Of a stretch of 64,000 nucleotides of DNA, positions 1 to 8,929 are shown in pieces. The notes under the pieces were generated by a model. The model was not told where the DNA came from. It worked only from the letters and a program-made list of their open reading frames with translations, and made no database searches. The DNA comes from Bacillota bacterium. Lineage in GTDB: Bacteria; Bacillota; Clostridia; DSM-8532. Numbering within the stretch: the first letter of the stretch is position 1; each line of letters starts with the position of its first letter. The DNA lies in NCBI GenBank assembly GCA_023411795.1, contig JAEYOK010000008.1, positions 1 to 64,000 of the forward strand. The letters are read 5' to 3'. The position numbers and the translations under genes were made by a program.

Positions 1-1
1 C

Positions 2-166
2 ACAGAGAAGAAGATTCCAAGAGAATGGATTAATGCAGAAGGTACAGGGCTTACACAGGATTATATAAATTACGCACTTCCCCTTATTGAAGGCGAGTCA
101 AAGCCCCCTATCGTAGACGGTCTTCCTCGTTATGCAAAGCTTAAGAAAGTTTTTGCCACAAAGTAA
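2..166 (+). CDS. 6-phosphofructokinase, probably PPi-dependent (C-terminal fragment)
   Basis: This is the last 54 codons of a gene that begins outside the window, ending at TAA 164-166. The tail contains PREWINAEG, then YALPLIEGE, then LPRYAKLKKVFA. I recognise this as the C-terminus of clostridial phosphofructokinases of the long, pyrophosphate-dependent type, which phosphorylate fructose 6-phosphate in glycolysis. No active-site residue lies in the visible part, so the phosphoryl donor (PPi or ATP) is inferred from resemblance only. A strong terminator follows 12 bases after the stop. Confidence 0.65.
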   Translation, partial: TEKKIPREWINAEGTGLTQDYINYALPLIEGESKPPIVDGLPRYAKLKKVFATK

Positions 167-178
167 ATATTATATAAA

Positions 179-229
179 AGAGGGTTGCCCCGCGGACAAT
201 GTTGTCCGCTTGGGCTACCCTCTTTTTTT
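179..229 (+). terminator. Rho-independent terminator after the phosphofructokinase gene
   Basis: A long GC-rich stem pairs AGAGGGTTGCCC with GGGCTACCCTCT, with an inner pair GCGGACAA/TTGTCCGC, followed by a run of seven T. On the minus strand the same stem is followed by a shorter T-rich stretch, so it may also stop the convergent TPR gene. Confidence 0.85.
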
Positions 230-254
230 AATGAACAGTTGTCGATAACTAATC

Positions 255-1445
255 TTAGTGTTTAATTGTTTTTCCTGCTTCAATTTCATTTATTCTTGCC
301 CGAGCATAGGAAGCCATTTCAGATCTTGGATCAATTTCAGTTACAACAGTAAAACATCTTATAGCTTCTGCCTCGGCCTCATTTTTAGAAGGATACTGAG
401 AAAGCGCTATGGCTTTACCGCCATAATAATATACGCTGATAGCTATATTAGGTTTCGTTTCCATTTTATCAATTATATTTATAGCCATAATAAACTCATC
501 GGCAGACTCTTTATATACATCTAAAGAACGGGTATTTGAATTAGATTTGTAAATTGCTCTTGCCGATTCATAGAATTGTGACACCGCTTTAGGTTTACAC
601 TCATTGTTCAAGGTATTTATTTTGTTTGCTATATCTTCAGGCATATCCAGACCCGCCAGATCCCTTTCAATCTGCAACACTACTTCCTTGTATTTTCCTT
701 CAGCAGCTAGACCCTGAAGATCGCGAAGTATGTCACTCCAATGAGTATAGTTCTCCATTTGGTCTCTTAACTGCTTTTCTGTCTCATTTGCCTTCCTTAA
801 AGCCTCGTTAGCATCAGTAAGACGTGAATTAAGCTCAGCATTTTCTTTCTCAAGTTTTTTTAAATCAGGAGATACATCAACAGTTTTTTTGAATAAATCA
901 CCAAAATTAATATTGACAGGGCTACTTGAAGGAACAATAATCCAAACCAAGCAAATAACAAATACACCTATCAGAAATCCTAACACGTATTTCAAATAAT
1001 ATGTATTATTTTGCTCAGGGGAGAGCCCTTTTTTAATCCAATCCAGTGACGTGGGTGCTTTTTTTATTCGTTTTGATTTTCCGGTATTAACATCGTCTGA
1101 TGATACTTTCCCATCCATTTGGTCTAAATAGCGAGAAGCCCGTATACTGTTATCATCCATCTGGATAACCTTACTAAACATCCTACGTGCATTGCTCTCA
1201 TCATCCAGATTTAAGTAGCAAATACCCATAAGGTTCATTGCTTCATAGAATGCCGGGTAAATAGAAATGGCCTTTTTTAGAGCGATAATTGCAATATCTT
1301 CATTATTATTGCGTAAATCATCCAGTGCTTTATTATAGAGCTCTATCGCATTCTTCATATCCTCGGGTATTCTGCCTATCTTTTGTTCTACACTTTCAAC
1401 ATCAATAAATTCAAACTTTGATAATTCCTCATTAATGTTTAGCAT
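255..1445 (-). CDS. Membrane-anchored tetratricopeptide-repeat protein
   Basis: A 396-residue protein of unknown specific role. Residues about 25-110 form TPR-like helices (ALKKAISIYPAFYEAMNLMG, then a second unit ending near FSKVIQMDD). A single membrane segment follows at about 152-172 (YVLGFLIGVFVICLVWIIVP), then a coiled coil at about 193-235, and a second TPR-like region to the end. This places a cytoplasmic TPR half and an extracytoplasmic coiled-coil/TPR half on either side of the membrane, suggesting a scaffold. The start has a clear GGAGGGG site five bases upstream. The gene stands alone between two terminators. No enzyme motif is visible. Confidence 0.8.
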   Translation of the reverse strand: MLNINEELSKFEFIDVESVEQKIGRIPEDMKNAIELYNKALDDLRNNNEDIAIIALKKAISIYPAFYEAMNLMGICYLNLDDESNARRMFSKVIQMDDNSIRASRYLDQMDGKVSSDDVNTGKSKRIKKAPTSLDWIKKGLSPEQNNTYYLKYVLGFLIGVFVICLVWIIVPSSSPVNINFGDLFKKTVDVSPDLKKLEKENAELNSRLTDANEALRKANETEKQLRDQMENYTHWSDILRDLQGLAAEGKYKEVVLQIERDLAGLDMPEDIANKINTLNNECKPKAVSQFYESARAIYKSNSNTRSLDVYKESADEFIMAINIIDKMETKPNIAISVYYYGGKAIALSQYPSKNEAEAEAIRCFTVVTEIDPRSEMASYARARINEIEAGKTIKH

Positions 1446-1584
1446 AACACCCCTCCAAGACCTATTAGAAATACGTAAAAATATACCATGACATTGTTTT
1501 TATTGTAACATTACTCACGGTGACTCTACAAGTAATCCTTAAAAATAAAAGCATCATTGTCGAAAGCACGTAGTAACGAGTAAT

Positions 1585-1626
1585 AAAAAAAGCAGAAAAC
1601 CTTGAAAGGTTATTCTGCTTTTTTTA
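1585..1626 (-). terminator. Terminator after secA
   Basis: The stem AGCAGAA...TTCTGCT, with an inner AACCTT/AAGGTT pair, is flanked by A and T runs on both sides, so it can work in either direction. It directly follows the secA stop. Confidence 0.8.
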
Positions 1627-1627
1627 A

Positions 1628-4360
1628 TTACTCATTTATTCCGCAACATTTTTTATATTTCTTACCTGAACCACATGGGCAGGGATCGTTACGTCCAACT
1701 TTTTCTGTTTCACGTTTCTTGGGTTTCTTTACACCGTCTTCTCCATGAGAAGCCATAGTTGGCTTAGCCACCTGCTCACGTTTGACCACAATATTTTCTT
1801 TTTTAATATGGAGGAGCATTTTAACAGTATCCTGCTGAATATTCCGGATCATCTCATCGAACATATCGAAGCCTTCACGCTTATACTCTATAACAGGATC
1901 TCGCTGACCGTATGCACGGAGTCCAATTCCGTATTTCAGCTGGTCCATTGCATCTATGTGATCCATCCATTTTTCATCAACAGTTCTAAGTAGTGCACGC
2001 CTCTCCAGTTCTCTGGTTAATTCTTCTCCCAGTTCGACTTCCTTGTTCTCATACAGTGCATGAACTTTTTCAATGATGAAATCCTTTATATCCTTGGCTG
2101 TTACGGTTTCCATATCAATAGTCTTTAAATCAAGGGTACCAGTGGGAAGAACAATGTTCTCTGCATAAGAAACCAGACCTTTTAAATCCCAATTGTCAGG
2201 TATATCGCTTTCCGAGCAATACATATTGACAATATTTTCAGCTACATTGTCAATCATTTTTAGGATATATTCTTTGATATTCTCTCCGTTTAGAACCTTA
2301 GCGCGCTCTGAATAGATAATCTCTCTCTGCAGGTTCATAACGTCATCATACTGAAGCACGTTCTTACGTCTCTGGAAGTTGATTCCCTCTATCTTTTTCT
2401 GAGCGCTTTCTATAGCGTTTGATAACAGCTTGGCCTCTATTGGTTGATTCTCATCAAGGCCCAGAGCACTGACCATTTTCTCCATTCTCTCTGAACCAAA
2501 CAAGCGCATGAGGTCATCATCCAAGGCTATATAGAATCTGGTCTCGCCAGGATCTCCCTGTCGGCCTGCACGGCCTCTTAACTGGTTATCTATACGTCGG
2601 GACTCGTGACGTTCAGTACCTATTATTTTAAGACCGCCGACTTTAATTACCTGTTCCTTTTCTTTTTCGGTTTCAACCTTAAACCTCTCATTAAGCTCCT
2701 TAAAGATTTGGCGGGCCTTTAAAATATTTTCATCATCTGTTTCATCATAGCTTATGGAAGCCAGAATCAGCTCTTCATCCACGCCCTGTTTTCGCATTTC
2801 TTGTTTTGCGAGAAATTCGGGGTTACCACCAAGCATAATATCGGTACCACGGCCGGCCATATTGGTCGAAATGGTCACAGCACCATATTTACCAGCCTGA
2901 GCTACAATCTCAGCTTCTTTTTCATGGTATTTTGCGTTCAGGACATTATGCTTTATCCCATTCTTTTTCAGTAATCCGCTTAACATTTCAGATGTCTCAA
3001 TGGAAATTGTTCCGACTAAAACCGGTTGTCCCTTTGCATGGCTTTCTTCTATATCTCTTACTACTGCTGCAAATTTACCATTTTTAGATTTATAGACCAC
3101 ATCGTCATGATCTTTTCTGATAACGGGAAGGTTTGTGGGGATAGGAATAACGTCCAGCTTATATATAGCTCTGAATTCTTGCTCCTCGGTAAGGGCTGTA
3201 CCTGTCATACCGGCAAGCTTTTTATACATTCTAAAATAGTTCTGGAAGGTTATAGTGGCAAGAGTTTTACTCTCATGCTCAACCTTAACCCCTTCTTTGG
3301 CCTCAATGGCTTGATGTAAGCCGTCTGAATAGCGACGTCCGTACATTAAACGCCCCGTAAACTCATCAACTATAATTATTTCTCCGTCTTTAATAACATA
3401 GTCAACATCATTTTTCATAAGGCCATGAGCTTTTAGGGATTGGTTTAAATGATGGGATAAGGTCATATTCTCAACATCAGATAAATTTTCAACTCCGAAA
3501 TATTTCTCTGCTTTCTCCACACCCCTGGATGTCAGCGTCGCGGTGTGAGCTTTTTCATCAACTATATAGTCATAATCCCGATCATCCAACTGCTGTTTAT
3601 CATCGGTTTCTTTTACAATTACCTTAGAAAGCCTTCTTGTAAAAGCATCGGCCTTTTGGTACATATCAGTGGATTTTTCACCCTGGCCGGAAATAATAAG
3701 AGGGGTTCTGGCTTCGTCAATAAGAATTGAGTCTACTTCGTCCACAATGGCATAATTCAGATTACGTTGAACCTTGTTTTCCTTATATACTACCATATTA
3801 TCTCGAAGGTAATCGAAGCCGAACTCATTGTTGGTTCCATAGGTTATATCGCAATTGTAGGCAGCTCTTCTCTGCGTATTATCCATATCATGAACAATTA
3901 CGCCGACTGAAAGGCCCAGGAAATTGTATATTTTCCCCATTAACTCGGACTGATATTTTGCAAGATAATCATTTACAGTAACTAAATGAGTTCCTTCCCC
4001 CAATAGAGCATTGAGATAAAGAGGCAATGTGGCTACAAGAGTTTTACCTTCACCGGTTTTCATTTCTGCAATACGACCTTGGTGGAGTATGATTCCGCCT
4101 ATCAGCTGTACCCTGAAATGACGCATCCCCAGAACCCTGACAGAAGCCTCACGCACAACTGCAAATGCTTCGGGAAGAATATCGTCCAGGGTTTCACCTT
4201 TTGCCAGCCTATCTTTGAACTCTTTAGTTTTCCCCTTTAGTTGCGAGTCGGATAGATTTTTCATTTCGGGCTCCATGCCCTCTATTTTATCTACAATAGG
4301 GTTAATCCTTTTAAGTTCCTTCTCGGAATAACTCCCAAATATCTTTTCTAAAAAACTCAT
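1628..4360 (-). CDS. secA: Protein translocase ATPase SecA
   Basis: Preprotein-translocating ATPase that drives secretion through SecYEG at the cytoplasmic membrane. All 910 residues are present, the normal length. Walker A is MKTGEGKTLVA (about 100-110), Walker B lies around VDEVDSIL (about 207-214), the helicase motif MAGRGTDIMLGG is intact, and RGRAGRQGDPG follows. The C-terminus carries the zinc/SecB-binding tail NDPCPCGSGKKYKKCC. The start has AGGAG seven bases upstream. The gene begins five bases after the yerC stop, so the two are co-transcribed. Nothing is missing or odd. Confidence 0.98.
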   Translation of the reverse strand: MSFLEKIFGSYSEKELKRINPIVDKIEGMEPEMKNLSDSQLKGKTKEFKDRLAKGETLDDILPEAFAVVREASVRVLGMRHFRVQLIGGIILHQGRIAEMKTGEGKTLVATLPLYLNALLGEGTHLVTVNDYLAKYQSELMGKIYNFLGLSVGVIVHDMDNTQRRAAYNCDITYGTNNEFGFDYLRDNMVVYKENKVQRNLNYAIVDEVDSILIDEARTPLIISGQGEKSTDMYQKADAFTRRLSKVIVKETDDKQQLDDRDYDYIVDEKAHTATLTSRGVEKAEKYFGVENLSDVENMTLSHHLNQSLKAHGLMKNDVDYVIKDGEIIIVDEFTGRLMYGRRYSDGLHQAIEAKEGVKVEHESKTLATITFQNYFRMYKKLAGMTGTALTEEQEFRAIYKLDVIPIPTNLPVIRKDHDDVVYKSKNGKFAAVVRDIEESHAKGQPVLVGTISIETSEMLSGLLKKNGIKHNVLNAKYHEKEAEIVAQAGKYGAVTISTNMAGRGTDIMLGGNPEFLAKQEMRKQGVDEELILASISYDETDDENILKARQIFKELNERFKVETEKEKEQVIKVGGLKIIGTERHESRRIDNQLRGRAGRQGDPGETRFYIALDDDLMRLFGSERMEKMVSALGLDENQPIEAKLLSNAIESAQKKIEGINFQRRKNVLQYDDVMNLQREIIYSERAKVLNGENIKEYILKMIDNVAENIVNMYCSESDIPDNWDLKGLVSYAENIVLPTGTLDLKTIDMETVTAKDIKDFIIEKVHALYENKEVELGEELTRELERRALLRTVDEKWMDHIDAMDQLKYGIGLRAYGQRDPVIEYKREGFDMFDEMIRNIQQDTVKMLLHIKKENIVVKREQVAKPTMASHGEDGVKKPKKRETEKVGRNDPCPCGSGKKYKKCCGINE

Positions 4361-4365
4361 TTTTC

Positions 4366-4659
4366 TTACTCCTTTATAGTTAGACGTTCCAAAGCAAGAC
4401 GATATCCGTCTGCTCCATAATTAAGAGACCTGCTGACTCTGCTTATTGTTGCTTCACTTGCTCCTGTTTTTTCATGTATTTCTTTATATGTTTTTTTATC
4501 AGTTAACATGCCTGCTACGGCAAAACGCTGAGCAAAAGCTTTAATCTCGGTTATAGTTCCTAAATCTTCGAAAAAATTATAGCATTCCTCAATATTCTCA
4601 AGCTTTAATATAGCCTCAAACAATCTATCAGTATATTCATCCTTAAGCTTATTGTTCAT
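4366..4659 (-). CDS. yerC: TrpR-like YerC/YecD family DNA-binding protein
   Basis: A 97-residue protein of the YerC/YecD family, which is related to the Trp repressor. The helix-turn-helix is visible at about 55-80 (TYKEIHEKTGASEATISRVSR). The family is widespread in Firmicutes and is presumed to be a transcription factor; its effector is not established to my knowledge. It lies immediately upstream of secA in the same transcript. Its promoter contains a perfect inverted repeat between -35 and -10, which could be its own operator (inference). Confidence 0.85.
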   Translation of the reverse strand: MNNKLKDEYTDRLFEAILKLENIEECYNFFEDLGTITEIKAFAQRFAVAGMLTDKKTYKEIHEKTGASEATISRVSRSLNYGADGYRLALERLTIKE

Positions 4660-4699
4660 ATTATCAACTCCGGTTCATATAAAGTGGACATCTCTTAAA

Positions 4700-4728
4700 A
4701 TTATCTCATTAGTGACAACTAATTGCAA
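4700..4728 (-). promoter_or_regulatory. Promoter of yerC-secA with a palindrome in the spacer
   Basis: On the minus strand a -35 box TTGCAA (4723-4728) and a -10 box GATAAT (4700-4705) are 17 bases apart. The spacer contains ATTAGT-GACA-ACTAAT (4708-4723), a perfect 6-bp inverted repeat suited to a dimeric regulator. Confidence 0.55.
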
Positions 4729-4745
4729 GGAAATGCCATTTATAA

Positions 4746-5234
4746 TCATAGCATAACTTTTGCATCATGAACTGTATTACCTTCTAGCATAAGAAGCCTC
4801 TTCTTAATGTCCAATCCTCCTCCATATCCGACCAACTGGCCCTTAGAACCAATAACACGATGGCACGGAATAATAATAGAAATAGGGTTCCGATTATTGG
4901 CCATTCCAACGGCACGGCAAGCCTTTCCCTTCCCTATTTGAACAGCTATATCCTTATAGCTCCTTGTCTCGCCATAGGGTATTGTTCTTAGAGCTTCCCA
5001 CACCAATTTCTGAAATTCCGTTCCTTTTGTGGAAAGAGGTAAATCAAATGCTCTCCTTTTACCTTCCATGTACTCAAATATTTGCTGTGCAGCCTTCTTA
5101 ATTATATCAGTTTCCAGTATATTGCCCTCTCCGGATGAATCAATAGTACCAAAAGACAAATCGGTAATCACACCATTTTCTTCTCCAATGCCTATTTTCC
5201 CGATTTCAGTTTGATAATAGAATATATTTTTCAT
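4746..5234 (-). CDS. ogt: Methylated-DNA--protein-cysteine methyltransferase
   Basis: Suicide repair enzyme that transfers alkyl groups from O6-alkylguanine in DNA to its own cysteine. The 162 residues match the Ogt/MGMT family length. The active-site motif IIPCHRVIG places the acceptor at Cys124, preceded by the helix-turn-helix region with GKACRAVGMANNRNP and followed by LVGYGGG. The start has GGAGG eight bases upstream. No N-terminal Ada domain is present. It is transcribed alone, upstream of yerC in the same direction. Confidence 0.95.
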   Translation of the reverse strand: MKNIFYYQTEIGKIGIGEENGVITDLSFGTIDSSGEGNILETDIIKKAAQQIFEYMEGKRRAFDLPLSTKGTEFQKLVWEALRTIPYGETRSYKDIAVQIGKGKACRAVGMANNRNPISIIIPCHRVIGSKGQLVGYGGGLDIKKRLLMLEGNTVHDAKVML

Positions 5235-5336
5235 AGAGATGCCTCCGATTAAGCATTACAACAAGCATATCACAAAGCATCAGCTAACTTCAACCTTAGT
5301 GAAGAGCCGGTCTTAAAACTTAATATAACCTAATCA

Positions 5337-5365
5337 TTGCCTTAATAATTCAATTAAGTTAAAAT
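5337..5365 (+). promoter_or_regulatory. argJ promoter with an 18-bp palindrome between -35 and -10
   Basis: A -35 box TTGCCT (5337-5342) and a -10 box TAAAAT (5360-5365) are 17 bases apart. Overlapping the -35 and the spacer is CTTAAT-AATTCA-ATTAAG (5341-5358). Arginine-repressor (ArgR/AhrC) boxes are AT-rich 18-bp palindromes, so this is a candidate ArgR site, although it matches the known consensus only partly. Confidence 0.5.
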
Positions 5366-5388
5366 GAAATAAATGGAGGACTATAAGT

Positions 5389-6585
5389 ATGGCTAAAAAC
5401 GGTTGTACCGCTCCCAAAGGGTTTAAGGCCTCCGGAGTGGCATGTGGATTAAAAAAGAACGGAAATTTGGATTTGGCTATGGTAGTCTCAGATAAGAATG
5501 CATCAGCCGCCGGTATTTTTACTACTAATGTAGTAAAAGGACATTCTCTCAAGTGGACAAGAGAAAAGATAAAGAGTGGAGAAGCCAGAGCAATTGTTAT
5601 TAACAGCGGTTGTGCCAATGCATGTTTAGGTGAACGGGGCGATACCGATGCTTCATCCATGGCTTCTTATGCAGCAAATCTTATAGGATGCAAATCTGAC
5701 CTCATAATGCTAGGTTCAACAGGTGTTATCGGATCTCCTCTCAACATGGAAAAGATAGAATCCGGTATTGAACAAGCTTACAATTTATTATCCTATGACG
5801 GTGGAAACTTTGCATCCAAAGCTATTATGACCACTGATACCTTTCCCAAGGAAGCTTCAAAATCCATTACAATAGGCGATAAAACGATAACAATCGGCGG
5901 TATGGCAAAAGGCTCGGGAATGATTCATCCAAATATGGCCACAATGATTTCTACTATTACAACTGATATAGCAATCTCCCCCACCCTTCTGGAAAAAGCT
6001 TTAAAAACAGTTGCTGATAGTTCTTTTAACAGAATATCTGTTGATGGCGATACCAGCGTGTGTGACCAGGTAGTTATTATGGCCAATGGAATGGCAGAAA
6101 ATATACCTGTCTTATCAGAAGGTCCGGAATACCATGCCTTTTTATCGGCTCTTCTTGAAGTTTCGACTACACTTGCCAAGATGTTGGCAAAAGACGGTGA
6201 GGGAGCTACAAAACTCATTGAAATTCGGGTGGAGAATTGTAAAGACCGAGAATCAGCGCACCTTATACTAAATGCAATAGCGAAATCTCCCCTTATTAAA
6301 ACCGCAATGTTTGGCCGGGATGCCAATTGTGGTAGAATTATTACAGCCGCAGGTTATTCAGGTGCCGAATTCGATCCTGATAAGGTTGATATCTATCTAG
6401 GTGATTTGTTAGTTTATAATAACGGTATAGGGCTAAACTTTGACGAAGAAAAAGCCGCGGAAATATTAAAAAAAGACGAAATTATTATTACCCTCAATTT
6501 TAAAGACGGCAGCGTTAATGACAGAATGTGGACATGTGACTTAACATTTGATTATGTCAGGATAAACGGGTCCTATAGAACTTAA
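5389..6585 (+). CDS. argJ: Bifunctional ornithine acetyltransferase / N-acetylglutamate synthase ArgJ
   Basis: Moves the acetyl group from N-acetylornithine to glutamate in the cyclic arginine pathway; bifunctional members also acetylate glutamate with acetyl-CoA. The 398-residue precursor contains the self-cleavage motif KGSGMIHPNMATMIS, with cleavage expected between Ala184 and Thr185 to give alpha and beta chains, Thr185 being the nucleophile. TTDTFPKEA, GDTSVCDQVV and the C-terminal NDRMWTCDLTFDYVRIN are family features. The start has GGAGG seven bases upstream. argC, argB and argD are not adjacent, so the pathway genes are dispersed. The promoter palindrome suggests repression by ArgR. 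Whether it is mono- or bifunctional cannot be read from sequence. Confidence 0.96.
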   Translation: MAKNGCTAPKGFKASGVACGLKKNGNLDLAMVVSDKNASAAGIFTTNVVKGHSLKWTREKIKSGEARAIVINSGCANACLGERGDTDASSMASYAANLIGCKSDLIMLGSTGVIGSPLNMEKIESGIEQAYNLLSYDGGNFASKAIMTTDTFPKEASKSITIGDKTITIGGMAKGSGMIHPNMATMISTITTDIAISPTLLEKALKTVADSSFNRISVDGDTSVCDQVVIMANGMAENIPVLSEGPEYHAFLSALLEVSTTLAKMLAKDGEGATKLIEIRVENCKDRESAHLILNAIAKSPLIKTAMFGRDANCGRIITAAGYSGAEFDPDKVDIYLGDLLVYNNGIGLNFDEEKAAEILKKDEIIITLNFKDGSVNDRMWTCDLTFDYVRINGSYRT

Positions 6586-6650
6586 AATCATTGTTAAACT
6601 ATCAATTTTGTGGGTAAAGATTAGTGAGATATTAAATTGGAGGGATTCTC

Positions 6651-7133
6651 ATGGCCGTTCAACAACTAGTTAAGTTTCATATCGCAGATGAAGTATTTGG
6701 TATTGAAATTAAGCAAATATTCAAGATACTAAAACCCCAGGAGATTTTTAAAGTTCCAAACACTCCGTCTTTTATTGAAGGACTAATAAACCTTCGCGGG
6801 AAGGTTCTGACAGTTTTCAATTTAAGAAAGCGCTTTAATATGCCTGAAAAACAAATCGACGAAAATACTAAAATTCTTATTGTTAACCATAATGATCTTC
6901 TTTTAGGTTTTACAGTTGACAGTGTATCGGAGATTGTCCGTATTCCCGATGAAGAATTTGTTGAGACTCCCCCAGAGTTGAGCAGTTTTGATAGGAGATT
7001 TCTCACCGGTGTGGCCAAGATGGATGATAAGTTAATTCTCCTCCTAAACTTAGAAAAGATTCTTACCCCTGATGAAGAGCTTCAGGTTAAGGAAATTATC
7101 CACGAGCATGGCACTGAGGTTGTTGAAAAATAA
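6651..7133 (+). CDS. cheW: CheW-like chemotaxis coupling protein
   Basis: A 160-residue single CheW domain, which normally links chemoreceptors to the CheA kinase. Typical features are the N-terminal LVKFHIADEVFGIEI, then the core FIEGLINLRGKVLTVFNLRKRF and the late hydrophobic strand KLILLLNLEKIL. The start is preceded by GGAGGG. No cheA, receptor or flagellar gene is nearby; it follows argJ by 65 bases and shares the bidirectional terminator with the facing diguanylate cyclase gene. It could serve a remote chemotaxis complex or act as a stand-alone adaptor. Confidence 0.9.
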   Translation: MAVQQLVKFHIADEVFGIEIKQIFKILKPQEIFKVPNTPSFIEGLINLRGKVLTVFNLRKRFNMPEKQIDENTKILIVNHNDLLLGFTVDSVSEIVRIPDEEFVETPPELSSFDRRFLTGVAKMDDKLILLLNLEKILTPDEELQVKEIIHEHGTEVVEK

Positions 7134-7148
7134 TTAATCAGACATATT

Positions 7149-7184
7149 AAAACGAGATTCATATTTTATGAATCTCGTTTTTTT
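7149..7184. terminator. Bidirectional terminator between cheW and the diguanylate cyclase gene
   Basis: Stem AACGAGATTCAT/ATGAATCTCGTT, flanked by A and T runs. The stop codon of the minus-strand gene (7166-7168) lies inside the hairpin, so one element serves both convergent genes. Confidence 0.85.
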
Positions 7185-8899
7185 GTAACTCGCACTAAAT
7201 TTCTACCGGCATGTTTTGCTTCATAAAGCGCATCGTCCGCTGTACTTATGAGTTCCTGTGCACAATGTGCAGTTTCAGGATAAGTTGAGACCCCCACACT
7301 TATGGTAATTGATGCTGATACGACACGATCGGTAATATTAAGCTGTGAAACTCCCATCCTGAGGTCTTCTGCCTTTTCCCGGGCTTGCTCTAACGAGGTG
7401 TACGGCATTAGGATGACAAATTCTTCGCCTCCGTAGCGAGCAAAAATATCTTCTTTCCTGAGAGTTTTTATAATGTATGCCGACAGTGTTTTTAAAACTA
7501 AGTCTCCAAATAGATGACCATATGTGTCATTAAATTTTTTGAAATGATCAATATCTATAATAATAAATGATAAATCATGACCCTTACTTTGGGCATTCTT
7601 GAGCTCTTCCTGAAGCTTATCATTAAAGAATAAGCGGTTATATGCCCCTGTAAGTCCGTCAAGTGTGGCCAAATCATGCATCTGTTGGTATAGCCGGGCA
7701 TTTTCTATAGCAATACTGACTTGTTGAGCTATGACCTCTAAAAGTCTCATGTTCTCATCATCAAAAGCATCTTTCATACTATGCTCAATAAGTACGATTC
7801 CCAAAGCTTTACCTTTAGCTATGAGTGGTACACAAATCATTGACTGAATATTTCGTCCTCTGGTGAAAGGATAATCATCTGCTTTGACATTGTTATCTAT
7901 CATAGAATGTCCTTCCTCTGTGGAAGGCTTCAGAGTTTCGCAATTAATATAATCTGAAACGATTGCCAGATCCTTCTTGTCAAAAATACTTGAGACCTGT
8001 ACTTTCAACTTATTCTGAGGTCCGTAGCACAGTGCTATAGTTGAATGGAATACACCCATTACTCCTATGATTACATCATTAACGAATTTTAATAATTCAT
8101 TCATATCGAATATTGAAGTAATCGCCTGAGAAATCTGCTGAAGTGTATAAAATTCTGCCAAACTTGCTGTCAGCTTAGTATTAGCCTCTTCAAGCTGGCT
8201 GTTTGACTCTCTTATCTTGTCATAATGATTTTGGATTTCTTTCTTTGCTTGTTCGAGCTGAACATATTTATCACCAAGTCGTTCTATTAATATATTGTTT
8301 TCTTCTTCACTTCTTGAATATTCATTATAAACCCCACTCCAAATAAAACAAAAAAGAGTGAATAGGATATACTGCACTACAATTATTATTGCTATGTATG
8401 AAGCATCACCAAAGAAGCTGCTCATAACAGACCTTCCCAGCCAACATATCAATATGTACTGAAAAGTAATCTGGAATACCAGCCCTAAAATGATAAATAC
8501 CACAGTCTTTTTAAAGCCCCTGGTTAAACATATAAAAGCTATTGGTAAAAGGGCAACAAAATAGAAAAACGCACTATGGTACATCGTACTAATCAGGCAA
8601 ACAGTTATGATAATTTCAATGGATTTAACCAAATATAAGCTTTTTCTTTCCTGATAAGCGTCCGGCTCTTTTACAAGGGAAGTTTTGATAATGCTTAATA
8701 AAATGCAGATAAAAAACAAAACCCCTTGGAGAATAGCTATATCCAGCGCAAAAGGCTGTCTTAATATGTAGATTCTAACTATTACATCCTCGAAAATTAA
8801 GCAGAAAAAAACAAGCCAGGCAAATCTCGTAATGTTTTTCTCGTATTTAGCATAATCTGAATAAGTTTTTGCATTATTTTCTTGATTGATAATCTCCAA
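7166..8899 (-). CDS. Membrane GAF-GGDEF diguanylate cyclase
   Basis: Makes cyclic di-GMP from GTP. The 577 residues begin with about six membrane helices (roughly 28-190), then a coiled coil (200-245), a GAF sensor domain (about 250-400) and a GGDEF domain (about 410-575). The catalytic signature is RYGGEEF at about 488-494, and DIDHFKKFNDTYGH carries the metal- and GTP-binding residues. RKED just upstream fits the RxxD product-inhibition site. The gene ends inside a terminator hairpin. It is 30 bases downstream of the FtsA-like gene and could be the last gene of that transcript. The signal sensed by the GAF domain is unknown. Confidence 0.92.
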   Translation of the reverse strand: MEIINQENNAKTYSDYAKYEKNITRFAWLVFFCLIFEDVIVRIYILRQPFALDIAILQGVLFFICILLSIIKTSLVKEPDAYQERKSLYLVKSIEIIITVCLISTMYHSAFFYFVALLPIAFICLTRGFKKTVVFIILGLVFQITFQYILICWLGRSVMSSFFGDASYIAIIIVVQYILFTLFCFIWSGVYNEYSRSEEENNILIERLGDKYVQLEQAKKEIQNHYDKIRESNSQLEEANTKLTASLAEFYTLQQISQAITSIFDMNELLKFVNDVIIGVMGVFHSTIALCYGPQNKLKVQVSSIFDKKDLAIVSDYINCETLKPSTEEGHSMIDNNVKADDYPFTRGRNIQSMICVPLIAKGKALGIVLIEHSMKDAFDDENMRLLEVIAQQVSIAIENARLYQQMHDLATLDGLTGAYNRLFFNDKLQEELKNAQSKGHDLSFIIIDIDHFKKFNDTYGHLFGDLVLKTLSAYIIKTLRKEDIFARYGGEEFVILMPYTSLEQAREKAEDLRMGVSQLNITDRVVSASITISVGVSTYPETAHCAQELISTADDALYEAKHAGRNLVRVTKKRDS

Positions 8900-8929
8900 A
8901 CGCTACCTCCGCATAGCTTTAAGGGGTGC

